From the NCBI GenBank assembly GCA_001512375.1, contig LFRN01000035.1:1-36672 (forward strand): a stretch of DNA of 36,672 nucleotides, given 5' to 3'. The notes beneath the pieces are model-generated. The model saw only the letters and a list, made by a program, of their open reading frames with translations, ran no database searches and was not told the origin of the DNA. Both the position numbers and the translations under genes were made by a program. Numbering within the stretch: position 1 is the first letter of the stretch; each line of letters begins with the position of its first letter. Source of the stretch: Candidatus Methanoculleus thermohydrogenotrophicum. Lineage in GTDB: Archaea; Halobacteriota; Methanomicrobia; Methanomicrobiales; Methanoculleaceae. Positions 27,769-36,672 of this stretch are shown here, one piece after another.

Positions 27769-28553
27769 GGCCGTCCCACCATAGCAGCCACATAATCACC
27801 GACTGCCTGCAGCATCTTCGTTCCACCGTCGGGATGCTCCCCGATGATCCGGGTAATGGCGCTCCCGACAACGACCGCATCCGCACCGGCGGCTGCTATC
27901 GCCTGAACATGCCCGGGCCGGGAGACCCCGAACCCGACGGCAAGCGGGAGGCGCGTCTCCTGCCTGACGGTCCTGATCAGGTCAGCAAGGTACGCCGGGA
28001 GGTCGTCTCGCACACCGGTCACCCCCTCGACCGCGACCAGGTAGACGAACCCCGACGCACCGGCGAGGACCCGCCGGCGGCGGGCCGCCGATGTCGTCGG
28101 GGCGATGAGCCTGATGAGGTCAAGACCGTGCCGGGCCGCGGCGGCCGCGAGGTCCCCCGACTCTTCGGGCGGGAGGTCGACGACCAGGAGGGCGTCAGCC
28201 CCCGCTCCCGCGGCCCGTGCCGCGAACCGCTCCCACCCCTGCCGGAAGACGATGTTTGCATACGTAAAGAGGACGACCGGCACCGGGGCATAACCCCGGA
28301 TCGCCTGCACCAGGTCGAAGGCCGCATCCGGAGTCATCCCGGCGGCGAGCGCCCGCTCGTGGGCCTGCTGGATGATCGGGCCGTCAGCCATCGGGTCAGA
28401 GAAGGGGATGGCGACCTCCAGGATCCCGGCCCCGGCATCGATCATCGTCTTTGCAACAGCAAGCGACATCGCCGGGTCAGGGTCGCCGGCGACCAGGAAC
28501 CCGACGAATACCGGACCATCCCGATCCGCGAATGCGGCGGCAAGCCTGCTCAT
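27765..28553 (-). CDS. trpA: Tryptophan synthase alpha chain
   Basis: FVGFLVAGDPDPAMSLAVAKTMIDAGAGILEVAIPFSDPMADGPIIQQAHERAL. Confidence 0.97.
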   Translation of the reverse strand: MSRLAAAFADRDGPVFVGFLVAGDPDPAMSLAVAKTMIDAGAGILEVAIPFSDPMADGPIIQQAHERALAAGMTPDAAFDLVQAIRGYAPVPVVLFTYANIVFRQGWERFAARAAGAGADALLVVDLPPEESGDLAAAAARHGLDLIRLIAPTTSAARRRRVLAGASGFVYLVAVEGVTGVRDDLPAYLADLIRTVRQETRLPLAVGFGVSRPGHVQAIAAAGADAVVVGSAITRIIGEHPDGGTKMLQAVGDYVAAMVGRP

Positions 28554-29722
28554 CAGGCCACCCCGTCCATCCGCGCCACGTCAGGGACATCCTTGTCGCC
28601 CCGGCCAGAGAGGTTGATCACAAGGATCCCGTCAGGGCCGAGGTCGGCTGCGGCCCGGCAGGCGTAGGCAACCGCATGGGCAGACTCGAGAGCAGGGATG
28701 ATCCCCTCCCGGCGGGAGAGGTAGCGGAACGCGTCCAGCGCCTCCCGGTCGGTGACAGCTTCATACCTGACCGCTCCGCTCTCCTTCCAGGAAGCGTGTT
28801 CAGGGCCGACGCCCGGATAATCGAGGCCGGCCGCGACTGAGTGGGTCTCCCGCACCTGCCCATCGCCGTCCTGGAGGAGGTAGGAGAACGCGCCCTGGAA
28901 TATCCCGGGCGAACCCCCGCAGATCGACGCACCGTGCCGGGGGGTGCCGAGGCCGGCGCCCGCCGCCTCGACCCCGACGAGGGCGGGGCCGGCGCCGATG
29001 AATGGCGCAAACATACCGGCGGCGTTTGACCCCCCGCCGACACAGGCAACGATCATGTCAGGAAGCCTGCCCTCCCGCTCAAGGACCTGCTGCCTCGTCT
29101 CCTCCCCGATAACCGACTGAAAGTCCCTGACGATCGAGGGGAAGGGATGTGGCCCCACACACGAGCCGATCAGGTAGTGGGTACCCCGAACGTTCGTCAC
29201 CCAGTCCCGCATCGCCTCGTTCACCGCGTCCTTCAGGGTCCTGGTCCCCGAAGCGACCGGATGGACCGTGGCGCCGAGGAGGCGCATCCGGTAGACGTTC
29301 AACCGCTGTCGCTCAGTATCGACCTCGCCCATGTAGACCTCAACCGGGAGGCCGAGAACTGCGCCTGCCATCGCCGTCGCAACACCGTGCTGCCCGGCCC
29401 CGGTCTCGGCGATGAGGCGGCGTTTGCCCATGAACTCAGCGAGCAGCCCCTGGCCGAGGGTGTTGTTTATTTTGTGCGCCCCGCCGTGGAGCAGGTCCTC
29501 CCGCTTCAGATAGACCCGGCACCCAAGGTCATGGGAGAGGTTTGCACAGTAGGTGAGCGGGGTCTCCCTCCCCGCGTACTCGGTCAGGTAGAAGGAGAGC
29601 CGCCGTAAGAAGGTTGGGTCCTGCCGGGCCCGGCGGTAGGCCTCCTCGAGTTCAACGAGCGTTTCCATCAGCGTCTCGGGGACGTACTGTCCCCCGAACG
29701 CTCCAAATCGTCTCTGTATCAT
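28553..29722 (-). CDS. trpB: Tryptophan synthase beta chain (TrpB1 type)
   Basis: [24 protein letters not shown]...[45 protein letters not shown]. Confidence 0.98.
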   Translation of the reverse strand: MIQRRFGAFGGQYVPETLMETLVELEEAYRRARQDPTFLRRLSFYLTEYAGRETPLTYCANLSHDLGCRVYLKREDLLHGGAHKINNTLGQGLLAEFMGKRRLIAETGAGQHGVATAMAGAVLGLPVEVYMGEVDTERQRLNVYRMRLLGATVHPVASGTRTLKDAVNEAMRDWVTNVRGTHYLIGSCVGPHPFPSIVRDFQSVIGEETRQQVLEREGRLPDMIVACVGGGSNAAGMFAPFIGAGPALVGVEAAGAGLGTPRHGASICGGSPGIFQGAFSYLLQDGDGQVRETHSVAAGLDYPGVGPEHASWKESGAVRYEAVTDREALDAFRYLSRREGIIPALESAHAVAYACRAAADLGPDGILVINLSGRGDKDVPDVARMDGVA

Positions 29723-30291
29723 ACTTCACTCTTCCTGCATGCCAGAAGAAACGCCCTGACCCGTCCAGGGTCCTTCACGCCGGGGTAGAGCTCCACTCCC
29801 GAGGCGACGTCCACCGCTGCGGGGTGGAAGGTATCTATCGCCTCCCCGACGTTTTCGGGCGTAAGCCCGCCGGCGAGGATCACCGGCACCGATGAACGCT
29901 CGATGACGTGCCGGGTATATTCTTTGTCAAACTCGAGCCCGGTCCCCTGACTCCCATCGACCACTACGGCGTCGCAGTCGTCCGGGACCGGGTCGCCGGG
30001 GGAGACCGACCTGATGACCCTGACCCTGGATGCGGGCGGAACCTCGCAGGCTGCCGGTACCTGGATCGCACCCGGGCGCAACCTGAGGATCGCATCGATC
30101 TCGGCGTCCGCTGTGGTTGCCGTCACCGCGACCGTGATGACCAGGGGATCGACGGCGGCAAAGATCGCCGCAGCCCGCTCCGGTGTGACCGATCGCGGGG
30201 AAGGGGTCGCAAGCACGACACCGATCGCGTCAGCCCCGCAATCAGCGACCATAATGGCGTCAGCGACCGTGGTGACGCCGCAGACCTTCAC
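29719..30291 (-). CDS. trpF: Phosphoribosylanthranilate isomerase
   Basis: [40 protein letters not shown]. Confidence 0.95.
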   Translation of the reverse strand: MKVCGVTTVADAIMVADCGADAIGVVLATPSPRSVTPERAAAIFAAVDPLVITVAVTATTADAEIDAILRLRPGAIQVPAACEVPPASRVRVIRSVSPGDPVPDDCDAVVVDGSQGTGLEFDKEYTRHVIERSSVPVILAGGLTPENVGEAIDTFHPAAVDVASGVELYPGVKDPGRVRAFLLACRKSEV

Positions 30292-31046
30292 GCGAATACG
30301 AATCCCTCCAATCTCCGTTTTGGGTCCCGGGCGTTCATGATCGCCGAACCGACGAGGAAGGCATCACAGCAGTCACAGAGGCTCCGGACATCATAGGGCC
30401 AGAGGATCCCGCTCTCAGAGACGACGAGCCTCCCCTCGTCCCTGACAAGGTCGGCAAGCCGTCGCGTGGTGGAGAGGTCGACCCGGAACGTCCCGAGATC
30501 GCGGTTGTTGATCCCGATCAGGTCTGCTTCCGTGGCGAGCGCCGCCTCAACCTCGTCGCGGTTGCGGACCTCCACCAGCGCATCAAGCCCGACCTCGTGA
30601 GCGGCGTCCACGAACCGGGAGAGGTCATCACCGAGGATCCGGGCGATCAGGAGGACCGCATCGGCCCCCATCGCCCTGGTCTCGCTGACCTGCCGCTCAT
30701 CGATAATGAAATCCTTCCGAAGCACCGGGATGGAGACCGCAGCGCGGGCACGGACGAGGTTCTCGGCACTCCCCCCGAAGAACGAGGGTTCGGTCAGGAC
30801 CGAGACCGCAACCGCTCCAGCGGCGGCGAACCCGGCAGCCAGCGCCTCCGGCGGTAAGGTGCATGCCGCCCGCCCTCCTGAGGGCGAGGCGTACTTCACC
30901 TCCGCGATGATTGCGATACGGTCGGTGCAGGAGCAAATCGCGGCCGTGAGACTCCGGGCCGGGGTGGGGCAGTGGTCCGGGAGGGGGGCGGCCGGGATCG
31001 CCGCCACCCGCTCCCTCGTGCTCCGGAGGATTTCCTCGATGATCAC
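30288..31046 (-). CDS. trpC: Indole-3-glycerol-phosphate synthase
   Basis: [16 protein letters not shown]...[56 protein letters not shown]. Confidence 0.97.
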   Translation of the reverse strand: MIIEEILRSTRERVAAIPAAPLPDHCPTPARSLTAAICSCTDRIAIIAEVKYASPSGGRAACTLPPEALAAGFAAAGAVAVSVLTEPSFFGGSAENLVRARAAVSIPVLRKDFIIDERQVSETRAMGADAVLLIARILGDDLSRFVDAAHEVGLDALVEVRNRDEVEAALATEADLIGINNRDLGTFRVDLSTTRRLADLVRDEGRLVVSESGILWPYDVRSLCDCCDAFLVGSAIMNARDPKRRLEGFVFA

Positions 31047-32059
31047 GGCGCACCCCCGGTCACCTCGATCAACCTATGGAGCCGGTCGAGCGCCGCCCCC
31101 GAGTCGATCGACTCAGCCGCATGGACCATCCCTCCCGGAAGATCAGTGGCCTTCCCGCCGAGGTAGATCGCCGCCCCGGCGTTGAGGAGGACGATATCCC
31201 GTGCCGGGCCGTCTTTGCCATCGAGGACCGAGAGGAGGATCCGGGCGTTTTCCTCAGGCCCGCCGCCCTGGAGGACGGTGACGGGCGACCGCGGGATCCC
31301 AAATTCGGTGCAATCGAGGGTGTAGGTCCAGACCTCACCGTCCCGGAGTTCCGCGACCACCGTCGGCCCGGTCGTTGTGATCTCATCGAGACCCGCGCCA
31401 TGGACCACCATCGCCCGCCGAACCCCGAGGTCCCTGAGCACCCGGGCGACCGGGGCGGTCAGGCGGGAGTCGTAGACCCCGAGGAGATGCGCCCCGACGC
31501 GGCCCGGGTTCGTGAGGGGGCCGAGGAGGTTGAAGACCGTCCTGATCCCGATCTCCTGCCGGGCCGTCCGGGCGTGCTGCATCGCCGGGTGGTAGGCCGG
31601 GGCGAAGAGGAAGGCGATCCCGGCTGCCGCGAGGAGATCTGGGACCCGGTCAGGCGGGGTCGTGACCGCTACCCCAAGCGCCTCAAGAACGTCGGCCGAG
31701 CCGCACCGGCTCGATACGCCCCGGTTCCCGTGCTTCACGATGGAGACTCCTGCGCCGGCAGCGACGAAGGCGGCTGTGGTGCTGATGTTGAACGTTCCCG
31801 AATCGTCACCCCCGGTCCCGCAGGTATCCACCCGTGCCTCCGGAGCCGGAAGAGAGACCGGGACGGCAGCCTCTCGCATCACCCGGGCGAACGCCGCGAT
31901 CTCGGCCTCGGTCTCCCCCTTCATCCGCAGAGCAGTAAGGAACCCGCCGATCTGGGCCGGGGTCGCGACGCCCCGCATGATCTCTTCCATCACCCCGGTC
32001 GCCTCGGCCGCGGTGAGGTCGGTGCCCGAGGAGACCCGGGCAATCGCCTCCCTGATCAT
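31043..32059 (-). CDS. trpD: Anthranilate phosphoribosyltransferase
   Basis: [54 protein letters not shown]. Confidence 0.97.
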   Translation of the reverse strand: MIREAIARVSSGTDLTAAEATGVMEEIMRGVATPAQIGGFLTALRMKGETEAEIAAFARVMREAAVPVSLPAPEARVDTCGTGGDDSGTFNISTTAAFVAAGAGVSIVKHGNRGVSSRCGSADVLEALGVAVTTPPDRVPDLLAAAGIAFLFAPAYHPAMQHARTARQEIGIRTVFNLLGPLTNPGRVGAHLLGVYDSRLTAPVARVLRDLGVRRAMVVHGAGLDEITTTGPTVVAELRDGEVWTYTLDCTEFGIPRSPVTVLQGGGPEENARILLSVLDGKDGPARDIVLLNAGAAIYLGGKATDLPGGMVHAAESIDSGAALDRLHRLIEVTGGAP

Positions 32060-32640
32060 ACCCCACCCCCTGTGCCGAAGAGGAAGTTTGCCATCAACTG
32101 GTCCCCGTCGGGGGTGAGGACGCTCTCTGGATGGAACTGCACCCCATGAATCGGGAACTCCCGGTGCCGGACGCCCATGATCGCGCCGTCGCCCTCGCTT
32201 CTGGCGGTCACTTTGAGGCAGTCGGGGACGGTTGCGGGATCGATGACAAGCGAGTGGTAGCGGATTGCAACAAGGGGGTTTGGAACCCCTGCGTAGAGCC
32301 CGGCACCGTCGTGCCGCACGACCGACTGCTTCCCATGCATTGGCCTGCCAGCCCGGGTGATCCGGGCCCCAAAGGCAAGCCCGATCGCCTGGTGGCCGAG
32401 AGAGACCCCGAGCGTCGGGACGGTCCGGCTGGTCGACGTGAGGATCGCCTGGTAGAGCGCAACGTCCCCCGGATGCCCCGGTCCGGGCGAGAGGACGATC
32501 CGGTCGAAGTGCAGGGAACGGAGCCGATCAGGTGGTGTATCACTCTGCACCACAACCGGCTCGGCTCCAAGGACCCCGATCTGCTGGCAGAGGTTGTGGG
32601 TGAAACCCCCGTAACCGTCGATGACGACTACCTGCATCAT
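32056..32640 (-). CDS. trpG: Anthranilate synthase component II (glutamine amidotransferase)
   Basis: [31 protein letters not shown]...[11 protein letters not shown]...[10 protein letters not shown]...; start at 32640 overlaps the trpE stop. The residue at the canonical nucleophile Cys reads SLGHQ ([15 protein letters not shown]). Confidence 0.93.
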   Translation of the reverse strand: MMQVVVIDGYGGFTHNLCQQIGVLGAEPVVVQSDTPPDRLRSLHFDRIVLSPGPGHPGDVALYQAILTSTSRTVPTLGVSLGHQAIGLAFGARITRAGRPMHGKQSVVRHDGAGLYAGVPNPLVAIRYHSLVIDPATVPDCLKVTARSEGDGAIMGVRHREFPIHGVQFHPESVLTPDGDQLMANFLFGTGGGV

Positions 32641-34123
32641 TGCACCTCCACCGCACCGAGCGCGGCAAGCATCGCCCTTCCTTTGCTCTCGGTCTCGATC
32701 CACTCCTGACCGGGATCCGAGTCGGCCACGATCCCGGCACCAACCTGGACGGATGCTATGCTGTCCTGGACGACGACCGTCCTGATGGCGATCGCAAGAT
32801 CCATCGTCCCGGAGAAACCGATGTAGCCGGCTGCTCCGGCGTAGATCCCGCGCCGGAGCCCCTCCACCTCAGAGATGACCTGCATTGCCCGAACCTTCGG
32901 GGCGCCCGAGACGGTCCCCGCCGGGAAACAGGACCGCAGAGCGTCGAAGCGGTCGCAGCCCTCCCTGAGCGTGCCCGAGACCGTGGAGGCGATATGCTGG
33001 ACGTGCGAGAACCGCTCGACGTCCATGAACCCCTCCACTGAGACACTCCCAAACGCCGAGACCGCCCCGATGTCGTTCCTCGCCAGGTCGACGAGCATGA
33101 TGTGCTCGGCACGCTCCTTCTCGTCGGCGAGGAGTTCGGCAGCCAGCCGGTCGTCCTCAGCCGGGGTCGATCCCCGCGGCCTGGTCCCGGCGATCGGGAC
33201 CGTCGTCACCCGGCCGCGCTCAACCCGGAGGAGCATCTCGGGACTGCTCCCGGCGACCGCGAGGTCCCCGAAGTCCAGGTAAAACATATAGGGGCTTGGG
33301 TTTCTCGCCCGGAGACGCCGGTAGACACCGAAAGAGTCGCCCTCGATCCGGCAGGAAAGCCTCCGGGAGAGGACCGCCTGGAGGATATCGCCCGCCGCGA
33401 TGTGCTCCTTGATCCGCAGGACCGCACCCGAGAACTCATCAGCGGTGCAGGAGGACGACGCCGCGACCCGGACCCGGGGGTCAGGGTCGGCGGGGCGTGC
33501 CGGGGAGAGGTCGCGTATCCGGGCGGCCTGCTCAACGACTGCATCGGTGGCCCTGGCGTACTCCTCCTCTGCATCGTCCTCGTCGGTGATGAGCAGGTTC
33601 CTGATGACCGCGAGTCGCTCTCTCTGGTGGTCGAGGGCGAGGCAGTCCAGCGCCAGCATGAACCGGGCGACCGGCTCCTCCACCACCGTCTGCCGGATCG
33701 TCGGGTAGATCGACGAGACAAGGTCGTAGGAGAAGTAACCGGCAAGCCCTCCGGAGAACGGGGGGAGCGGTGCCGGGACGGCCCGGAACCGGCCCATAAA
33801 CGAGCGGACGGCATCAACGGCGTCGGCGGCCTCGATATCGGCGGCGATCTCGCGTAGGCGGGGGTCGCCGGAGACCGTCACCAGTCCATCGGAGGTCACG
33901 GCGACGGTCGCGGCGGGGGCGGTGCAGATGAACGAGTAGCGGGCGCACCTCCCGCCCCCCTCAAGCGACTCGAGCAGGAACCCCGGACCTTCCCTGAGGG
34001 AGGCGTAGAGGTCTGCCGGTGGGTACGCGGGGAGCGGGAGTTCGGCGAATACCGGGACGATGCGAGGATGCCCGCCCGGATTCTGGTTCAGCTCTCTTCG
34101 AGCGCTGTCCAGTCCAACGGCAT
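32637..34123 (-). pseudogene. trpE: Anthranilate synthase component I with apparent 2-nt frameshift near the N-terminus
   Basis: Main frame 32637-33899+ is clearly TrpE (GTRPRGSTPAEDDRLAAELLADEKERAEHIMLVDLARNDIG). Coding similarity continues upstream of the track start (PVFAELPLPAYPPADLYASLREGPGFLLESLEGGGRCARYSFIC), but that frame has no ATG/GTG/TTG before a TGA at 34131-34133. An ATG at 34121-34123 (TGATG overlap with trpB2) reads [11 protein letters not shown]; dropping one AG joins both frames. Confidence 0.85.
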
Positions 34124-35481
34124 CACCCCATCACCGGCAGCCGGGAGAGTGACTCTTTGATCAGCTCCACCGGGTACTCGTAATCAACAAGCATCCCCGC
34201 GAAATAGGCCTCGTAGGACGAGAAGTCAAAGTTGCCGTGCCCGGAGTTGTTGAAGAGGATCACCTTCGCCTCCCCGGTCTCGCGACACCTGAGGGCCTCA
34301 TCGATCGTAGCCTTCACCGCGTGGGCGGCCTCGGGCGCGACGACGATCCCCTCGGTCCGGGCGAAGGTCACGGCAGCCTCGAAGACCTCGTTCTGGTAGT
34401 AGGCGACCGGCTGGATCATCCCATCCTGGACAAACCTGGAGAGGAGCGGTGACGCCCCGTGGTAGCGCAGCCCGCCCGCGTGGATCGCCGGCGGGACGAA
34501 GTCGTGGCCGAGGGTGAACATCTTCATGATCGGGGTCAACCCCGCAACATCCCCATAGTCGTAGGTGTAGAGCCCCTTTGTCAGGGTCGGGCAGGCGGCA
34601 GGCTCCACCGCGATGATCTCGGTATCAGGGTGCTTCCCGGTGATCTTCTCACCGACAAACGGGAAAGAGATCCCGGCAAAGTTCGAACCGCCGCCGACGC
34701 ACCCGATCACGACGTCGGGGTAGGCCTCCGCAACCGCGAGTTGCTCGCGCGCCTCCTGGCCGACAATCGTCTGGTGGAGGCAGACGTGGTTGAGGACCGA
34801 GCCGAGCGCGTAGTTGGTGTTCTCGTGGCTCGCCGCATCCTCCACTGCCTCAGATATGGCGATACCGAGGGAACCCGGGGTCTCGGGGTCGCGGCCGAGG
34901 ACCATCCGGCCAGACCGGGTCTTCACCGACGGACTCGGGATGCACTCGGCACCGTAGACCTGCATCATGCTCTTCCGGTAGGGCTTCTGCTCGTACGAGG
35001 CCCTGACCATGTAGACGGTGCACTTCATATCAAAGAGACTCGTTGCAAACGCAAGCGACGAGCCCCACTGTCCTGCCCCGGTCTCGGTCGCGAGCCGCTC
35101 GATCCCCTCCTCGCGGTTGTAGTAAGCCTGGGGGATGGCGGTGTTGGGCTTATGCGAGCCCGGTGGGCTTACACCCTCCCACTTATAGTAGATCTTCGCC
35201 GGGGTCTTCAGGGCCGCTTCAAGCCTTCTTGCCCGGTAGAGGGGGCTTGGTCTCCAGAGGGTGAGGATATCCCGGACTTCGGCAGGGATATCGATGTAGC
35301 GCTTCGTGCTCATCTCCTGCCTGATCAGCTCCATCGGGAAGATGTGCCGGAGGTCGTCGGGGGTTGCTGGTTTCCCGGTCGCCGGGTTGAGAGGCGGATC
35401 CAGGGGAGTCGGGAGATCAGCCTGGATGTTGTACCACCGTTTTGGCATTTCTCCCTCGTCAAGGAAGATCTTTGTCTGCAT
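34123..35481 (-). CDS. trpB2: Tryptophan synthase beta-like protein (TrpB2 type)
   Basis: [88 protein letters not shown]...[15 protein letters not shown]. Confidence 0.96.
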   Translation of the reverse strand: MQTKIFLDEGEMPKRWYNIQADLPTPLDPPLNPATGKPATPDDLRHIFPMELIRQEMSTKRYIDIPAEVRDILTLWRPSPLYRARRLEAALKTPAKIYYKWEGVSPPGSHKPNTAIPQAYYNREEGIERLATETGAGQWGSSLAFATSLFDMKCTVYMVRASYEQKPYRKSMMQVYGAECIPSPSVKTRSGRMVLGRDPETPGSLGIAISEAVEDAASHENTNYALGSVLNHVCLHQTIVGQEAREQLAVAEAYPDVVIGCVGGGSNFAGISFPFVGEKITGKHPDTEIIAVEPAACPTLTKGLYTYDYGDVAGLTPIMKMFTLGHDFVPPAIHAGGLRYHGASPLLSRFVQDGMIQPVAYYQNEVFEAAVTFARTEGIVVAPEAAHAVKATIDEALRCRETGEAKVILFNNSGHGNFDFSSYEAYFAGMLVDYEYPVELIKESLSRLPVMG

Positions 35482-35498
35482 ACCTCCATGGTAGTCTC

Positions 35499-35553
35499 TG
35501 TATAGATATATACATTGTGCATCAAAATTAAGCAACAAAGTATAATAGTATAC
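35499..35553. promoter_or_regulatory. Two palindromic GTATA-N4-TATAC elements in the trpB2 / membrane-protein divergent promoter
   Basis: TGTATA-GATA-TATACA (35499-35514) and GTATA-ATAG-TATAC (35540-35553); centres exactly 40 bp apart. They also look like the TATA boxes of the two divergent genes. Confidence 0.6.
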
Positions 35554-35600
35554 AGAGTTGGCGCCTGAGCCCCTGCTCATCTTTCAGGCGCAAAGAGTAT

Positions 35601-36212
35601 ATGGTTGCCCTGCAACAGGTCCTGCCAATGTATTTCTTCGCCCACGCCATGGCCGGTATCCTCATCGGCCTCGTGCTGGCGGCTCTCACCGGTGACCGGC
35701 GCGTTGTCGCGCTCGCCGCACTGGGCGCCGTGCTTCCTGACCTGATCGATAAGCCGCTTGGACACATCATCCTCGCCGGGACGGTTAACTATGGCAGGAT
35801 ATACTTCCACGGTCTCACCGTTCTCTCCCTGTTCGTCCTCGCCGGCCTCTTCCTCTATCACTATCGCCACCGAATCGGCCTCCTCGTGGTAGCTGCAGGC
35901 ATGGCGAGCCACCAGGTCCTCGACGGGATGTGGCACAACCCGGTTGTCTGGTTCTGGCCGTTTCTTGGCCCCATTCCCCGGCAGAATTATCCCCGGCATT
36001 ACCTCAGGGAGGCCATCTGGCGGCAGCTCTCCCAGCCAAGCGAGTGGATCTTTCTCTTCCTGATCACCGTGCTGTTTGCCGTCCTCTACCGCCAGGAACT
36101 AAAGACTGTCATCGCCCGGATCACAAGCCCATCCGTCCGCCGGACTGTCTTTGCCGTCCTCTGTCTTGCCGCCCTCACCGCGCTGGTCGTAGGCTGGCAG
36201 CTCCTGCTGTGA
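35601..36212 (+). CDS. Membrane-bound metal-dependent hydrolase-like protein (YdjM/DUF457-type)
   Basis: FFAHAMAGILIGLVLAALTGDRRVVALAALGAVLPDLIDKPLGHIIL...HGLTVLSL...ASHQVLDGMW: His/Asp-rich pattern in TM segments. Confidence 0.75.
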   Translation: MVALQQVLPMYFFAHAMAGILIGLVLAALTGDRRVVALAALGAVLPDLIDKPLGHIILAGTVNYGRIYFHGLTVLSLFVLAGLFLYHYRHRIGLLVVAAGMASHQVLDGMWHNPVVWFWPFLGPIPRQNYPRHYLREAIWRQLSQPSEWIFLFLITVLFAVLYRQELKTVIARITSPSVRRTVFAVLCLAALTALVVGWQLLL

Positions 36213-36364
36213 CTACCGGTACTGGCCTATTTCACCGTATTTTGTGGGTTCTGGTGCGAATCGCCGGCCGCACGCAGAAGTGCGCGAAGGGTGACGGCTG
36301 GGGAGCAGGTACACGTCCTTTGCGTGAGACGATGGTGATAATCAGGTGAAATGCTCCACCACTC

Positions 36365-36672
36365 CTACTTTCGCCACCATATCGCGGCATACGTCGAGGT
36401 TCCCGGAAGGGTGAGCTCGTTCCCCTGTTTGATGAGGTGTTCACGGAAGTAGCCGCGGAGAACCTCCCGCTGTTGCAGGGTATCCGCGCTCATCCGGGGA
36501 GCGAAGTGGTCGACTGCATCCTCCACAGTCGCAAAAACGACCGTGTCTCGCATCGGGCGCATCAGGACGTTTGCATAGATCCCCATGCCGTAGAGGACGT
36601 TGAAGAGGCAGTCTGCCTTTGGCCTCGGGTGATACGGTTCTCCATGCAGGTCCTCCCAGAGCGCAAGATATA
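36365..36672 (-). CDS. C-terminal part of a protein truncated by window edge, possibly a SAM-dependent methyltransferase
   Basis: Frame stays open to the right edge: ..LALWEDLHGEPYHPRPKADCLFNVLYGMGIYANVLMRPMRDTVVFATVEDAVDHFAPRMSADTLQQREVLRGYFREHLIKQGNELTLPGTSTYAAIWWRK*. Family call is weak. Confidence 0.55.
   Translation of the reverse strand, partial: YLALWEDLHGEPYHPRPKADCLFNVLYGMGIYANVLMRPMRDTVVFATVEDAVDHFAPRMSADTLQQREVLRGYFREHLIKQGNELTLPGTSTYAAIWWRK

Noticed and set aside
31076-32149. 357-aa plus-strand ORF antisense to trpD
   Set aside because: Same shadow-ORF signature opposite a certain trpD.
1-36672. CRISPR arrays or a complete defence system
   Set aside because: No regularly spaced repeats and no cas or recognised defence genes; only TnpB/IscB-type transposon components were found.

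Overview
This window reads as a chromosomal segment of a methanogenic euryarchaeon, most likely Methanomicrobiales and Methanoculleus-like. The lineage is inferred from gene content; no search was run. It contains: (1) a partial TnpB (IS200/IS605 OrfB) at the left edge that is missing from the ORF track because it runs off the window; (2) a complete S10/spc-type ribosomal protein operon on the minus strand (rpl3 to secY), including a 55-aa zinc-type rpS14 also missing from the ORF track; (3) a non-coding, hairpin-rich region of about 0.8 kb between the r-protein operon and a Tfx-family regulator; (4) methanogenesis C1 genes mtd and mer flanking a GalT-like gene; (5) a divergent FtsZ/tubulin-superfamily protein with a degenerate GTP-binding signature and a long disordered tail; (6) NrpR-like regulator, dCTP deaminase-like gene, tRNA-Arg(TCG), a carboxypeptidase-regulatory/PEGA-like repeat membrane protein and AMP phosphorylase; (7) a HEARO/omega-RNA-like structured region followed by a truncated IscB-type RRXRR ORF; (8) a PHP-domain gene; (9) a tightly overlapping trp operon trpB2-E-G-D-C-F-B-A plus an ATP-NAD kinase-like gene, in which trpE appears frameshifted by an extra AG dinucleotide at codons 10-11; (10) a divergent DUF457-like membrane protein and a partial gene at the right edge. 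The leads I rate highest are the HEARO/IscB remnant, the trpE AG-tract frameshift, the divergent FtsZ-like protein, the structured non-coding region 13.5-14.3 kb, and duplicated or palindromic promoter elements at mer, mtd and trp. No complete new defence system was recognised.
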